From positions 17,684-81,683 of the forward strand of contig CBDEVQ010000123.1 in NCBI GenBank assembly GCA_965243605.1: a stretch of DNA of 64,000 bases. The letters are read 5' to 3'. Position 1 is the first letter of the stretch, and every line of letters starts with the position of its first letter. Position numbers and translations under genes: made by a program. The notes beneath the pieces were generated by a model that saw nothing but the letters and a program-made list of their open reading frames with translations, searched no databases and was not told where the DNA came from. This DNA comes from JBMYYR01 sp965243605 (GTDB lineage: Bacteria > Bacteroidota > Bacteroidia > Flavobacteriales > CAJXXR01). This document shows positions 1 to 8,026 of this stretch, piece by piece.

Positions 1-918
1 CCTATTGAAGTTGTCCCAGAATTTACCGCTGACTTAGGTACAAAAAAAGGAGAAAAAGTAGATTACGCCATTCTAAAAGATGGACATCCAATAATTATTA
101 TTGAGTGCAAACATTGGAAAGAAAATTTAAATTCACATAGTTCACAACTTCATCGTTATTTTAATGTAACTAAATCTCGATTTGCTATTCTAACAAATGG
201 AATTAAATATGAATTCTACACAGATTTAGAGAAAGCTAACATCATGGATTCTAAACCATTCATGGAAATCAACCTTAACGAATTAAAAGAAGCAAATATT
301 AAACAACTTGTAAAATTTCAAAAATCAAATTTCAATCAAGATGATATATTAAATTCTGCTAATTCTTTAAAGTACATTAAAGCCATTCGAAAAGAGTTTG
401 AAAAAGAATTAGAAAATCCTACAGATGAATTCACTAAACTTCTAGCTAAGAGATCTTTTAACGGTGTAATTAACGCTAAAAGATTAGAAAGTTTTAAAGA
501 GTATCTTAGCTCTGCTATCAAAAGTTCTATTAGTGATATGATTAACAATAGACTTCAATCTGCGCTTAACAAGGAAGATGAAGTACAAAAGAATGAAAAT
601 GAAAGCATTGAACCAAAAGAAGTTTCTAAAATCAACACTACAGATGAGGAAATAGAAGCTTATCAAATTGTTAAGGCTATTCTGAGGGAGAAAATTTCTT
701 CTAATAAAATTGTACATAGAGATACTCAGTCCTATTTTGGGATTCTATTTGATAACAATAACAGAAAGCCAATTTGCAGAATTTACCTTGATAGCTCTCA
801 AAAACGTATTGGGTTATTTGATGAAAATAAAAATGAGACTAAGCATAATATAGAATCTGTTGATGATATTTACCAATATAAAAATGAGCTAATAGATATT
901 GCTTCTTATTATAATTAA
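1..918 (+). CDS. Type I restriction HsdR-N-like nuclease (5' truncated by window edge)
   Basis: The frame is open from the first base, so the 5' end lies outside the window; the internal ATG at 244 is not the true start because it would cut off the catalytic core. The visible part is 305 residues. It shows a PD-(D/E)XK pattern: Asp21 in KVDYAIL, then Glu35-x-Lys37 in IIIIECKHW, followed by a strand reading FAILTNGIKYEFYTD. This matches the N-terminal nuclease domain of HsdR-like proteins and the COG4748 group of predicted restriction endonucleases. The C-terminal part (about residues 230-305) is a mixed domain common in that group. DNA cleavage is inferred; no methyltransferase or specificity subunit is visible, so a solitary nuclease or an operon upstream of the window are both possible. 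Confidence 0.75.
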   Translation, partial: PIEVVPEFTADLGTKKGEKVDYAILKDGHPIIIIECKHWKENLNSHSSQLHRYFNVTKSRFAILTNGIKYEFYTDLEKANIMDSKPFMEINLNELKEANIKQLVKFQKSNFNQDDILNSANSLKYIKAIRKEFEKELENPTDEFTKLLAKRSFNGVINAKRLESFKEYLSSAIKSSISDMINNRLQSALNKEDEVQKNENESIEPKEVSKINTTDEEIEAYQIVKAILREKISSNKIVHRDTQSYFGILFDNNNRKPICRIYLDSSQKRIGLFDENKNETKHNIESVDDIYQYKNELIDIASYYN

Positions 919-977
919 AATCATTCTTTAACATCCTATTGTTTCAACACAAAGATGGTTTGATAAGAACAACAATA

Positions 978-1015
978 TTTGTTCGAAAATTCATTGCAAT
1001 CAATTTTCGAACAAA
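978..1015. repeat. 38-bp perfect-arm palindrome
   Basis: Arms TTTGTTCGAAAATT and AATTTTCGAACAAA (14 bp, no mismatch) surround a 10-base loop that itself contains ATTGCAAT. It lies 60 bases after the nuclease gene. It could be a terminator or a dyad operator; there is no following T-run of more than three. Confidence 0.6.
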
Positions 1016-1145
1016 ATATACAACGTATAAAACACGTTCATTTTATGTTTTTATATGATGAAATTGTATTGAATAATTCATATCCTTTACGTTTTAATAT
1101 CAACTCCATTTAACCAAACAATCCTTCTTATTTATAGCACAAAAA

Positions 1146-1173
1146 AAAACGCACAAATACATTTGTGCGTTTT
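1146..1173 (-). terminator. Intrinsic terminator of the minus-strand T9SS gene
   Basis: A perfect stem AAACGCACAAAT/ATTTGTGCGTTT with a 2-base loop is followed on the minus strand by a run of T residues. It sits 30 bases past the stop of the gene at 1203-2297. Confidence 0.8.
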
Positions 1174-1202
1174 AAAAATCTTATACCAAATTACTATTCG
1201 GA

Positions 1203-2297
1203 TTATTGTTTTAAGACTTTAAATTGGTTTTTAGTTTCTACGGAAGAAACCTCCACAATATAAACGCCTGCTGGTACGTCTAAATTAATATCTAAAGCCC
1301 CATTAAAACCTGAAGTCTTTTCATACACCGTTTGTCCTAAATAATTAAAAACATGCATCCTTGTTGGTTTTACATCTCCAAAATCGATATGCACTTGACC
1401 CAATGTTGGATTCGGAAATACCGACATGGTTGTTTCCATCTGATTTTCGTCTATTCCAATATCAAAACTACAATCATCGTTTAATAAATCTTGAACCGAA
1501 GGATTATATCCATTTCCAAACACATTATAACTCACCAAATCATTATATGTACTATCTATATAGTTTGTTATAGCACAAAGATCATACAGAGATGAATTGT
1601 TGACTATTCGAACGTAATTCCCTGAAAATTCTTCGGCATACGTTATTGCATTTTCTAATCCATCTAAAGATGATAATGCATTATTTTCTATAATATACAA
1701 CATAAGAATATCAGTTAGATTGGATATATCCGATAAGGACTCTAAGGATTCATTTCCATACAAGTTTAAATTCAAAAGTTCATTTATTCCTTGTAAACCG
1801 TTTAATGAGGTTAGAGAGGCATTACTGGATATATAGATATTTTGAACATATGATAAATGTTCTAACCCACTTAAATCTGTGAGCGCATTACAACCCGAAA
1901 CCGTAACACTATAGACACTGTCGGTGTTGGTATTTAATCCCTGTAAAGACTGTAGACTTTCGTTAACAAAAATGAGAACCTTTTTATCCTTTAATATTAA
2001 ATTTTCTAAACCATTTAATGTACTTAACAGGTCGTTATAATTCACCTGTAACTTTTCGTCAAACGTGGTTAGGGTAGAAAGGGCTGTTATACTCGTAATA
2101 TCACTGGTTTGGTTTTCAATGGTATCACCAATAAAAATATTTCCTGTAACGTGTTCATAATTCATGGCTCCAAAGGCATCTACTTCGGCCTGAGTTTTAA
2201 ATAGAATATCGCCTGTATAGGTTTGCCCTAAACTTTGTTGATGTCCAAAAATTAGAGCGGAAACCAGAAAGGTGAAAAATAGATAATATCGCTTCAT
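1203..2297 (-). CDS. Secreted leucine-rich-repeat-like T9SS protein
   Basis: 364 residues. I chose the ATG at 2297 because it begins a clear signal peptide (MKRYYLFFTFLVSALIFG, cleavage near SLGQ); the longer frame to 2426 adds 43 residues without secretory character. The mature protein starts with a segment reading ILFKTQAEVDAFG and continues with irregular repeats of the type LxSLNGLxxI...LxLxxNxxL, resembling receptor-L/leucine-rich domains. The last 80 residues are a T9SS type A sorting domain (FPNPTLGQ ... GVYIVEV ... FKVLKQ). It is predicted to be exported across the outer membrane and perhaps anchored at the surface. The ligand is unknown. The gene at 6784-7887 is a paralogue with the same opening motif. 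Confidence 0.85.
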   Translation of the reverse strand: MKRYYLFFTFLVSALIFGHQQSLGQTYTGDILFKTQAEVDAFGAMNYEHVTGNIFIGDTIENQTSDITSITALSTLTTFDEKLQVNYNDLLSTLNGLENLILKDKKVLIFVNESLQSLQGLNTNTDSVYSVTVSGCNALTDLSGLEHLSYVQNIYISSNASLTSLNGLQGINELLNLNLYGNESLESLSDISNLTDILMLYIIENNALSSLDGLENAITYAEEFSGNYVRIVNNSSLYDLCAITNYIDSTYNDLVSYNVFGNGYNPSVQDLLNDDCSFDIGIDENQMETTMSVFPNPTLGQVHIDFGDVKPTRMHVFNYLGQTVYEKTSGFNGALDINLDVPAGVYIVEVSSVETKNQFKVLKQ

Positions 2298-2449
2298 TTT
2301 AAATTTTATTACAATTCGGCGTAAAGGTAATTTAATTCTTAAGATTGGGATATTGAATTCCAATTCTAAACTATTTTTCCAAATGCCGTTTAAATCCCAT
2401 CCTACTCCATTAGTCGAAAGAAACACCCCTTCTGAGCTTATATGTAATC

Positions 2450-2457
2450 TACCTTTG
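2450..2457 (+). promoter_or_regulatory. Bacteroidota -7 box upstream of the sRNA-like element
   Basis: TACCTTTG matches TAnnTTTG exactly and lies 38 bases upstream of the conserved block of the element at 2464-2576. No clear -33 TTTG is seen at the right distance, so the assignment is tentative. Confidence 0.4.
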
Positions 2458-2463
2458 TGTTAT

Positions 2464-2576
2464 TTGTAGTAGTTTTGAAATATAAGCGGTTGATCCGCAA
2501 ACTTCAATCGTTTATCGTTTTTGATACACAGAAGAGGGCATCTTTTTTAAAGCTAGAAAGATGCCCTTTTCGTTTT
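2464..2576 (+). ncRNA. Putative small RNA, copy 1 of 2
   Basis: A block starting CCGCAAACT (2495) and ending TTTTTGATACACA (2530) is followed by a perfect 10-bp hairpin, GGGCATCTTT (2536-2545) with AAAGATGCCC (2557-2566), and a T-rich tail. A second copy at 3908-4004 keeps both sequence boxes and the hairpin, with a compensatory C-G to T-A change in the stem. No open frame runs through it. The conserved box plus terminator layout suggests a small RNA; a repeated attenuator-like leader for the following gene is the alternative. No family known to me matches. Confidence 0.45.
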
Positions 2577-2706
2577 TAATTTTGGTAATAACCTTCCATA
2601 CACCTTTCTCCATAAATACATACCTTTACGTACACCTACAACATAGAAGACATTCTATTCAAAAATACCTTTATTGATTTGGGATTATTAGATTAAACGA
2701 AACGAT

Positions 2707-3114
2707 ATGGAAAATTTAAAAATAGTAAAGACATTTGATAATGCTATGGATTTGCATATTTCCAAAATAAAACTGGAAAGCGAAGGCATACAATGTTTTG
2801 TATTTGATGAAAACATCGTGAGCATAAATCCACTTTACAATTTAACGGTTGGAGGGATTAAGTTAAACGTTACATCTGAAGATTATCCGAAAGCAATGAA
2901 GCTTATAGAATCCTTCGAAGAACAACCCTTAACTGATGAAGAAGATCGAGTAATAACCTATCCGAATTGTGGTTCTGACGATTATTACACGGGTTATAAA
3001 TCGATGAAGGGTGTAAAGGGAATCTTATCGATTATCTTAACCTTTCTTATATCCATATACCCCATTTATTTTAAAACATTAAACAAATGCAAAGCTTGCC
3101 ATACCGAATTTTAA
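2707..3114 (+). CDS. DUF2007-like protein with degenerate zinc ribbon and one membrane segment
   Basis: 135 residues. Residues 5-72 resemble the DUF2007 putative signal-transducing fold (IVKTFDNAMDLHISKIKLES ... VTSEDYPKAMKLI). The C-terminal part looks like a zinc ribbon interrupted by a hydrophobic segment (about 104-122): YPNCGS at 85-90 and CKAC at 128-131. The expected first cysteine of the CPxC knuckle is Tyr85 (codon TAT, one base from TGT), so only three of four ligands remain. The gene stands alone, about 130 bases after the sRNA-like element. Its biochemical role is unknown. Confidence 0.6.
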   Translation: MENLKIVKTFDNAMDLHISKIKLESEGIQCFVFDENIVSINPLYNLTVGGIKLNVTSEDYPKAMKLIESFEEQPLTDEEDRVITYPNCGSDDYYTGYKSMKGVKGILSIILTFLISIYPIYFKTLNKCKACHTEF

Positions 3115-3271
3115 TCATATACCTAAAATCTTCTTTTTTAAGCCTACAAGTATTTGAATAGTACCAAATACCAAAGTAAATCTAAATGCTTTAGCAATTC
3201 AGGTTGATTAGGTTAACTTTACCCTTAATGATTCAAGCCAAAATTCAATATTTAAATACACGAATGTACCC

Positions 3272-3604
3272 ATGAAAAAAAACATATTTACCCTTTTAAT
3301 ACTTTCTACAAGTACTTGTTTTGCAGATCAATTAGACGGGATAGAAATTGTAGTTAAATTCTTTACAGGTCTTCTTGTTCTTAGTCTTATTATTATTGGA
3401 TTAACCATTAAAAATGGATTTGATATTAGCAAAGGAAGAAGAAAGAGTAAAGCCATAAATATTCGAGCTATTTTAGCCATTATTCCTTCTATTTTTACCT
3501 TCTTTAATATGAAAGATGTTAATGGTGCAACCCTTGGTTTTGCAAGTCTTATCATTGTGATTAATTCTATTTGCATTGCCATAAACAATAAGGCACAAGT
3601 ATAA
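3272..3604 (+). CDS. Small membrane protein of unknown function
   Basis: 110 residues with a signal-peptide-like start (MKKNIFTLLILSTSTCFA) and three further hydrophobic stretches at about 26-46, 65-78 and 85-105, separated by a basic loop (SKGRRKSK). I recognise no family. It is followed by about 700 bases holding no complete gene. Confidence 0.55.
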   Translation: MKKNIFTLLILSTSTCFADQLDGIEIVVKFFTGLLVLSLIIIGLTIKNGFDISKGRRKSKAINIRAILAIIPSIFTFFNMKDVNGATLGFASLIIVINSICIAINNKAQV

Positions 3605-3729
3605 AGTCTATTATCTATCAACAAAAAAACACCTTACAATTAACCAAAGACTATTATAAAGACTATCCTAGCGATGGTGTAAATGTATTCTCACATCATT
3701 CCACAGACTATAATCCTGTAAATGAATAA
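3604..3729 (+). pseudogene. Short open remnant without a start codon
   Basis: Directly after the previous gene, in another frame, 41 codons are open and end in TAA at 3727-3729. The readable peptide contains LTKDYYKDYPSDGVNVF and HHSTDYNPVNE, which looks protein-like rather than random, but no start is present. It may be the tail of a decayed gene. Confidence is low. Confidence 0.2.
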
Positions 3730-3907
3730 TTTAAAAAACAATCCATTAACTACAGCATAAAAACCCTTATCAATAGCGTTTTTTTTTAACTTTTTAAATG
3801 CCACTGTTTACCCAATTCCCGTCTATCTACAGGGAATAGCTGTTGATATATGGAAAACATCTACTTATAGATATTTTGGGCATTCCCTCCCGTTTTTAGA
3901 CTAATTT

Positions 3908-4004
3908 AGAGTTAATAAGTAATTGTTCCGCAAACTCAAGTGCTTATTGTTTTTGATACACAAAAAAGGGTATTTTTCCTTAAACAGAAAGATACCTTTT
4001 TATT
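3908..4004 (+). ncRNA. Putative small RNA, copy 2 of 2
   Basis: The sequence repeats the layout of 2464-2576: CCGCAAACT at 3928, TTTTTGATACACA ending at 3962, then a hairpin GGTATTTTT (3969-3977) with AAAGATACC (3988-3996) and T-rich tail. Relative to copy 1 the stem shows a paired C-to-T and G-to-A change, which preserves pairing. TAATTTAG just upstream (3902-3909) is one base from the promoter -7 consensus. Together the copies bracket the two small membrane genes. Confidence 0.45.
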
Positions 4005-4063
4005 TTATCTAATTATTTAGTGTTTATCGATATCCTTGCTAAATTCCATCAAAAACTAAACAC

Positions 4064-4273
4064 TTATTTACTTTCAACAAAACGTCCAAAAGGTTGAACA
4101 ATACTTATACCAATGAACTGTTCTTTGTAAATTTCTATCCACTGTAATTCAATATTAATTCCTTTTTTTCCATCTGAGTTTTTAAGAGCCATCGGAATTC
4201 CTATTTTCCAATTGGTCGCATCGTTAATTGGATTTAAATTTTGTTCAATTGCAAATGAAGGTCCATGGTATTT
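4064..4273 (-). pseudogene. C-terminal fragment of the surface-protein gene cut by the IS3 element
   Basis: Seventy codons are open on the minus strand, ending in TAA at 4064-4066. The peptide includes YHGPSFAIEQNLNPIND, GIPMALKNSDGKKG and GISIVQPFGRFVESK, a beta-rich ending like an outer-membrane or secreted protein. There is no start codon, and the reading frame begins right at the left end of the IS element. The matching N-terminal part runs from 6584 down to about 5510 on the other side of the IS. The intact gene would have encoded roughly 425 residues. The exact join is unclear because the best frame meets a TAG at 4274-4276, so a small change probably happened at or after insertion. Confidence 0.65.
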
Positions 4274-4321
4274 CTACCTTTGTTGGTAGAGTAAGTTAAG
4301 ACAAAACTTATTTTAGCAGTT

Positions 4322-4627
4322 ATGAAGAGAAGTACTTACGAAGAATCCTTTAAGTTAATGATAATGGATTTATACAAAGGCGGACAATCGATGTCTAGCT
4401 TATCGTCTGAATATTCAATAAATTTGAATATGTTATATCGTTGGCGTCGAGAATATTTAAACCCAAAGCGTCCCAGTTTTACGGGCAGAGGCAATGCAGC
4501 TTTGACTGATGAACAAAAAGAACTAAAGCATTTAAAAGAAAAATTAAAAGATGTAACCATGGAACGTGACATCTTAAAAAAGGCAGTAAGCATTTTCTCC
4601 AAGAAAGACAGAACAGGTACGCTATAA
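4322..4627 (+). CDS. IS3-family transposase OrfA
   Basis: 101 residues. The helix-turn-helix region (about 8-45: YEESFKLMIMDLYKGGQS ... MLYRWRREY) is followed by a leucine-zipper-like helix (LKHLKEKLKDVTMERDILKKA), the standard OrfA layout for DNA-end binding and dimerisation. The sequence A AAA AAG at 4576-4582 is in the frame used by IS3-family elements for -1 ribosomal frameshifting. Slipping there enters a frame that stays open from 4570 through OrfB and restores the usual junction peptide (RYAIILEYSATY), giving an OrfAB fusion transposase. Confidence 0.9.
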   Translation: MKRSTYEESFKLMIMDLYKGGQSMSSLSSEYSINLNMLYRWRREYLNPKRPSFTGRGNAALTDEQKELKHLKEKLKDVTMERDILKKAVSIFSKKDRTGTL

Positions 4628-4629
4628 TT

Positions 4630-5496
4630 TTGGAATATTCAGCAACCTATTGTGTCGAGAAGATGTGTAAGTCTTTAAATATAAGTTCTAATGCGTATTA
4701 TTCATGGAAACGTAGGCTAGATATAGAACGTTCTAGCATCACAATAGAATTAAAAGAGTCTATTCAAGCGGTTTATGCAGAAAATAGAGGATTGTACGGA
4801 GCTCCTAAACTCCAAAAAGCTCTAGAGAGAAAAGGTGTTTTTTACTCGAGGTCTTATATTTCTAGATTGATGAAAGAAATGGGGCTATATTCTAAGACAC
4901 GTAGGAAATTTACTAATACAACGGACTCAAATCATAGTCATAGAGTAGAAGAAAATCATTTAGATCGGAATTTTGAGGTATTAGAACTTGGGAAAGTATG
5001 GGTATCGGATATTACTTATATCAAAGTTAATCAGACCTGGCAATATTTAACTACAATGATTGATTTAGCAGACCGTAAGGTTGTAGGGTGGTCTGTAAGT
5101 TCTAATCTAACAGCTACAGATACTGTTATTACAGCTTGGAAACATGCGCGATTAAATCGAAATATAGAAGATGACTTTATATTACACTCGGATCGTGGAG
5201 TACAATATACATGTGATGATTTTAAACAGATTATTAACTTAAATACAAAAGCGAAACAATCTATGAGTAGAAAAGGAAATTGCTGGGATAATGCCGTTGC
5301 CGAGTCTTTTTTTAAAACAATTAAAACTGAACTATGCTACCTCATTACATTTGAATCTAAGAAACATTTGGAGACCGAAATCTTTAAATATATGAACTGG
5401 TATAATAACTCTAGATTACACTCTACTCTAGACTACAAAACACCTACCGAAAAAGAACAAGAATTAAGATACAAACAAATTAAACGAGTGGCTTAA
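4630..5496 (+). CDS. IS3-family transposase OrfB (DDE catalytic domain)
   Basis: 288 residues counted from a TTG at 4630; translation more probably reaches it by -1 frameshift at 4576-4582 from OrfA, because the open frame already starts at 4570 and there is no ATG. It has an HTH_21-like region (about 40-90) and an rve integrase core. The DDE triad is visible as Asp127 (WVSDITY), Asp188 (LHSDRGVQY) and Glu225 (NAVAESFFK), with 36 residues between the last two. It is full length and apparently intact, so the element may still be active. Confidence 0.9.
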   Translation: MEYSATYCVEKMCKSLNISSNAYYSWKRRLDIERSSITIELKESIQAVYAENRGLYGAPKLQKALERKGVFYSRSYISRLMKEMGLYSKTRRKFTNTTDSNHSHRVEENHLDRNFEVLELGKVWVSDITYIKVNQTWQYLTTMIDLADRKVVGWSVSSNLTATDTVITAWKHARLNRNIEDDFILHSDRGVQYTCDDFKQIINLNTKAKQSMSRKGNCWDNAVAESFFKTIKTELCYLITFESKKHLETEIFKYMNWYNNSRLHSTLDYKTPTEKEQELRYKQIKRVA

Positions 5497-5509
5497 CTTT
5501 TTCTACCAA

Positions 5510-6584
5510 ATTTTGTAGGAATATCACCAATATAAAAATGTTTAAGTTTAAACAATACGGTTAATTCCGACATTACCCTATGGTTAATATAATACTCATA
5601 TTCGCCCACGTAACGTTTTAACTCTTCTACAGGTACAATTCCAGAAGATAAAGTTCCCATTTTTAAAAATGTACCTTCTGATAAATCTTTATTCATTACA
5701 GAATTATCTCGGTATGCACTATACGCCATAGATAATAATAGGTTGTGATCATATATACAATTTCCACGCCTAAAGTAATTATATTTAAATTGAGCATTCC
5801 AATTGTATGATTTATTAATAACCTCCTCAAAATCAACTACATTGTTGTAGAATTCATATTCCCGTTGTCTAAACGGTAATTTTAAATTTACTGAGAACCA
5901 ATGTTTACTCATTACTATATGATTAGAATCTAACAATTCAACTTCCCTTTCAATAAGCTTTGCTTTTATCTCTTTATTTGATAATCCAGAAAAATTAGCA
6001 GTTTTAAAATAATACTCTACTTGATTTGTTAAACTTTCTTCTTTATCCACATTTCCCTTAACAAAGTAATTAAACTCGATATTTCCTGAAACTTGCCCTA
6101 TTCCTTCTCCATTTTTAAAAAAGTTAAACGCATCATTCTTTTTTTCTTGCTCTATTTTAATCCCAGTATATAAAGACCATCTCATAAAGTCTTTAGAATC
6201 TAAATTCGTTATACTTGTATTGATACCCAAATCGAAACTGCTTTCGGCACTATTTAATTCAAAATATGCGTCTTTTACCACTTTTACATCAGTATAGTTG
6301 TCTAACATGGTGTTAACGTATAAATTAACACTTCCTTTATGATATAAATTTCTTTCCTTTTCTTTTTTATCTTTTTTATTCTGCCTTAACCGCCTACTTA
6401 CTACAGATTCACCATAAGACTCATAGAATAACTTCCATGCCTTTTTCTTATTTATATTCGAATCATTTTCTAAAATAAGGATACGTTTTTTAAGATCTCT
6501 AACCTCTTCTTTCAATTCCGGATTCACCTGCGCAAACACACTGTAGCTTAACAAGGTACACAATATCATGTAAAAATGTTTCAT
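5510..6584 (-). pseudogene. N-terminal part of a secreted coiled-coil/beta-rich protein, interrupted by the IS3 element
   Basis: The frame runs 363 codons from the ATG at 6584 to a stop supplied by the IS terminal repeat (5493-5495); the last few codons (GRKS) are IS-derived. The protein has a signal peptide (MKHFYMILCTLLSYSVFA), a coiled-coil start (PELKEEVRDLKKRILILEN), then a long region with alternating hydrophobic residues and repeated aromatic residues, like an outer-membrane barrel. No known family recognised. The missing C-terminus lies beyond the IS at 4064-4273. A truncated product could still be made but probably would not fold. Confidence 0.65.
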
Positions 6585-6783
6585 AACGTTTTTTATTTAT
6601 TTTATCTTTTAAAGATAAAACAACTCAATTAATCCATCAAGAAAAAAAGTATTAATAAATAATAAATACATCATCATATAGAACCATTAAAAATTAACCT
6701 ATTACAATTATATAATTATTTAAAACACATTGAAACTAAAGTTATTTTACATAGATTTGAAATCAACTTTAACTAAATATAAC

Positions 6784-7887
6784 ATGAAGAAGTTTTATAC
6801 ATTAACAATTTTAACGTTTCTAATATTCATTCAATCATTTTATTGTTGTAGCGCTCAAACCATCCACCTTGGTGATGTTTATTTAGAATCCCAAGCCCAA
6901 GTTGATTCTTTTGGGGCCATTGGGTATACACATATTGAAGGGTATTTAAGAGTTGGTAATGACGATCTAGGAAACTCAGGTAATCCTTCAGACATTAACA
7001 GTTTAAGCGCACTTATTGGTTTAAAATCTATCGATTCATCGTTTATTCTTCATGATAATATTCTTCTAACAAACTTAATTGGATTAGATAGTCTTACACA
7101 TATTGGAAAATCGCTTCAACTGAGACATAATTTAATGTTGCAATCTTTACAGGGTTTAGATCAATTGGAACAAGTTTCTTCATTATTAATTAACTTGTGT
7201 AATTCTCTTGTCAACCTGAATGGATTGAGTAGTTTTCAGGGTGGCGATTCAACTCAACTTACAATTGTTGAAAATTTTCAATTAGAATCTTTAGATGGCA
7301 TAGACCAAATGACAACTATAAGTGGAATATTTATAAGAAATAATGATAATTTAATGGATATTTCTGGGTTAGAAAACCTAACCTCTACAACCTGGTTTAG
7401 TCTTTACGAAAATGAAAGCTTACTTTCCTTAAATGGATTGCAAAATTTAGATTCTATTTGGAGGTTTAATCTTGTTGACAATATGGAGCTTAGAGATTTT
7501 TGTGCCATAAGTGAGGTGTATGATAATGGATATTTAAATCAATTTGACATCAATAATTTTAATGTTGTTGGAAACCTATATAACCCAACCTTTCAAAACA
7601 TCATAGATAATGAATGTAGTTTAATACCTGTTGGCATTGAATCCTATTCAGAAATGAAACCGATTACATGTGCTCCAAACCCTACTCAAGGGGTTGTAAA
7701 TATTAAATTCGGATCGGCTCACAATAAAATGATTTCGATCACCAATCTTGCAGGACAAACGGTACAAGAATCAGTATATACTTCGGCATTAACGTATGCT
7801 TTAACTTTAGATGGACCCGCTGGGGTTTACTTTATTGAGGTTATTTCAGATCTTGGGCAACAACAATTCAAGGTCGTAAAACTTTAA
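6784..7887 (+). CDS. Secreted leucine-rich-repeat-like T9SS protein (paralogue)
   Basis: 367 residues. The ATG at 6784 starts the signal peptide (MKKFYTLTILTFLIFIQSF); the upstream TTG at 6730 adds a non-secretory extension and was rejected. After the signal comes YLESQAQVDSFGAIGYTHIEG, the same opening module as in the protein at 1203-2297. Repeats of the type SLxGLDxL follow. The C-terminal 75 residues form a T9SS type A sorting domain (APNPTQGVVNIKFG ... GVYFIEV ... FKVVKL). It is predicted to be surface exposed or released. The gene lies just downstream of the IS-disrupted gene, on the opposite strand. Confidence 0.85.
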   Translation: MKKFYTLTILTFLIFIQSFYCCSAQTIHLGDVYLESQAQVDSFGAIGYTHIEGYLRVGNDDLGNSGNPSDINSLSALIGLKSIDSSFILHDNILLTNLIGLDSLTHIGKSLQLRHNLMLQSLQGLDQLEQVSSLLINLCNSLVNLNGLSSFQGGDSTQLTIVENFQLESLDGIDQMTTISGIFIRNNDNLMDISGLENLTSTTWFSLYENESLLSLNGLQNLDSIWRFNLVDNMELRDFCAISEVYDNGYLNQFDINNFNVVGNLYNPTFQNIIDNECSLIPVGIESYSEMKPITCAPNPTQGVVNIKFGSAHNKMISITNLAGQTVQESVYTSALTYALTLDGPAGVYFIEVISDLGQQQFKVVKL

Positions 7888-7905
7888 TATTCAACGATAA
7901 AACAA

Positions 7906-7935
7906 TAAGACACAACATAAAAATGTTGTGTCTTA
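7906..7935. terminator. Bidirectional terminator between convergent genes
   Basis: Perfect stem TAAGACACAACAT/ATGTTGTGTCTTA with a 4-base A loop, between the convergent genes ending at 7887 and 8027. Confidence 0.75.
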
Positions 7936-8026
7936 TTAAATCTCTTTTTATTCGTTCTCGGAATACCAATACGGTATGTTATGCTCAAGGTTTTAAAACG
8001 ATAGATTAAACCTATAGTTAAATAGT

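Larger units (their letters stand above)
4283..5509 (+). mobile_element. IS3-family (IS150-like) insertion sequence
   Basis: About 1.23 kb. The imperfect terminal inverted repeats are TTGGTAGAGTAAGTTAAG at 4283-4300 and its complement at 5492-5509, 16 of 18 matching. It carries OrfA and OrfB, with OrfB ending inside the right repeat. The ends could extend two bases outward. No clean target duplication is visible; AAA or CAAA next to the ends on the minus strand are candidates. It sits inside a minus-strand surface-protein gene. Confidence 0.85.
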
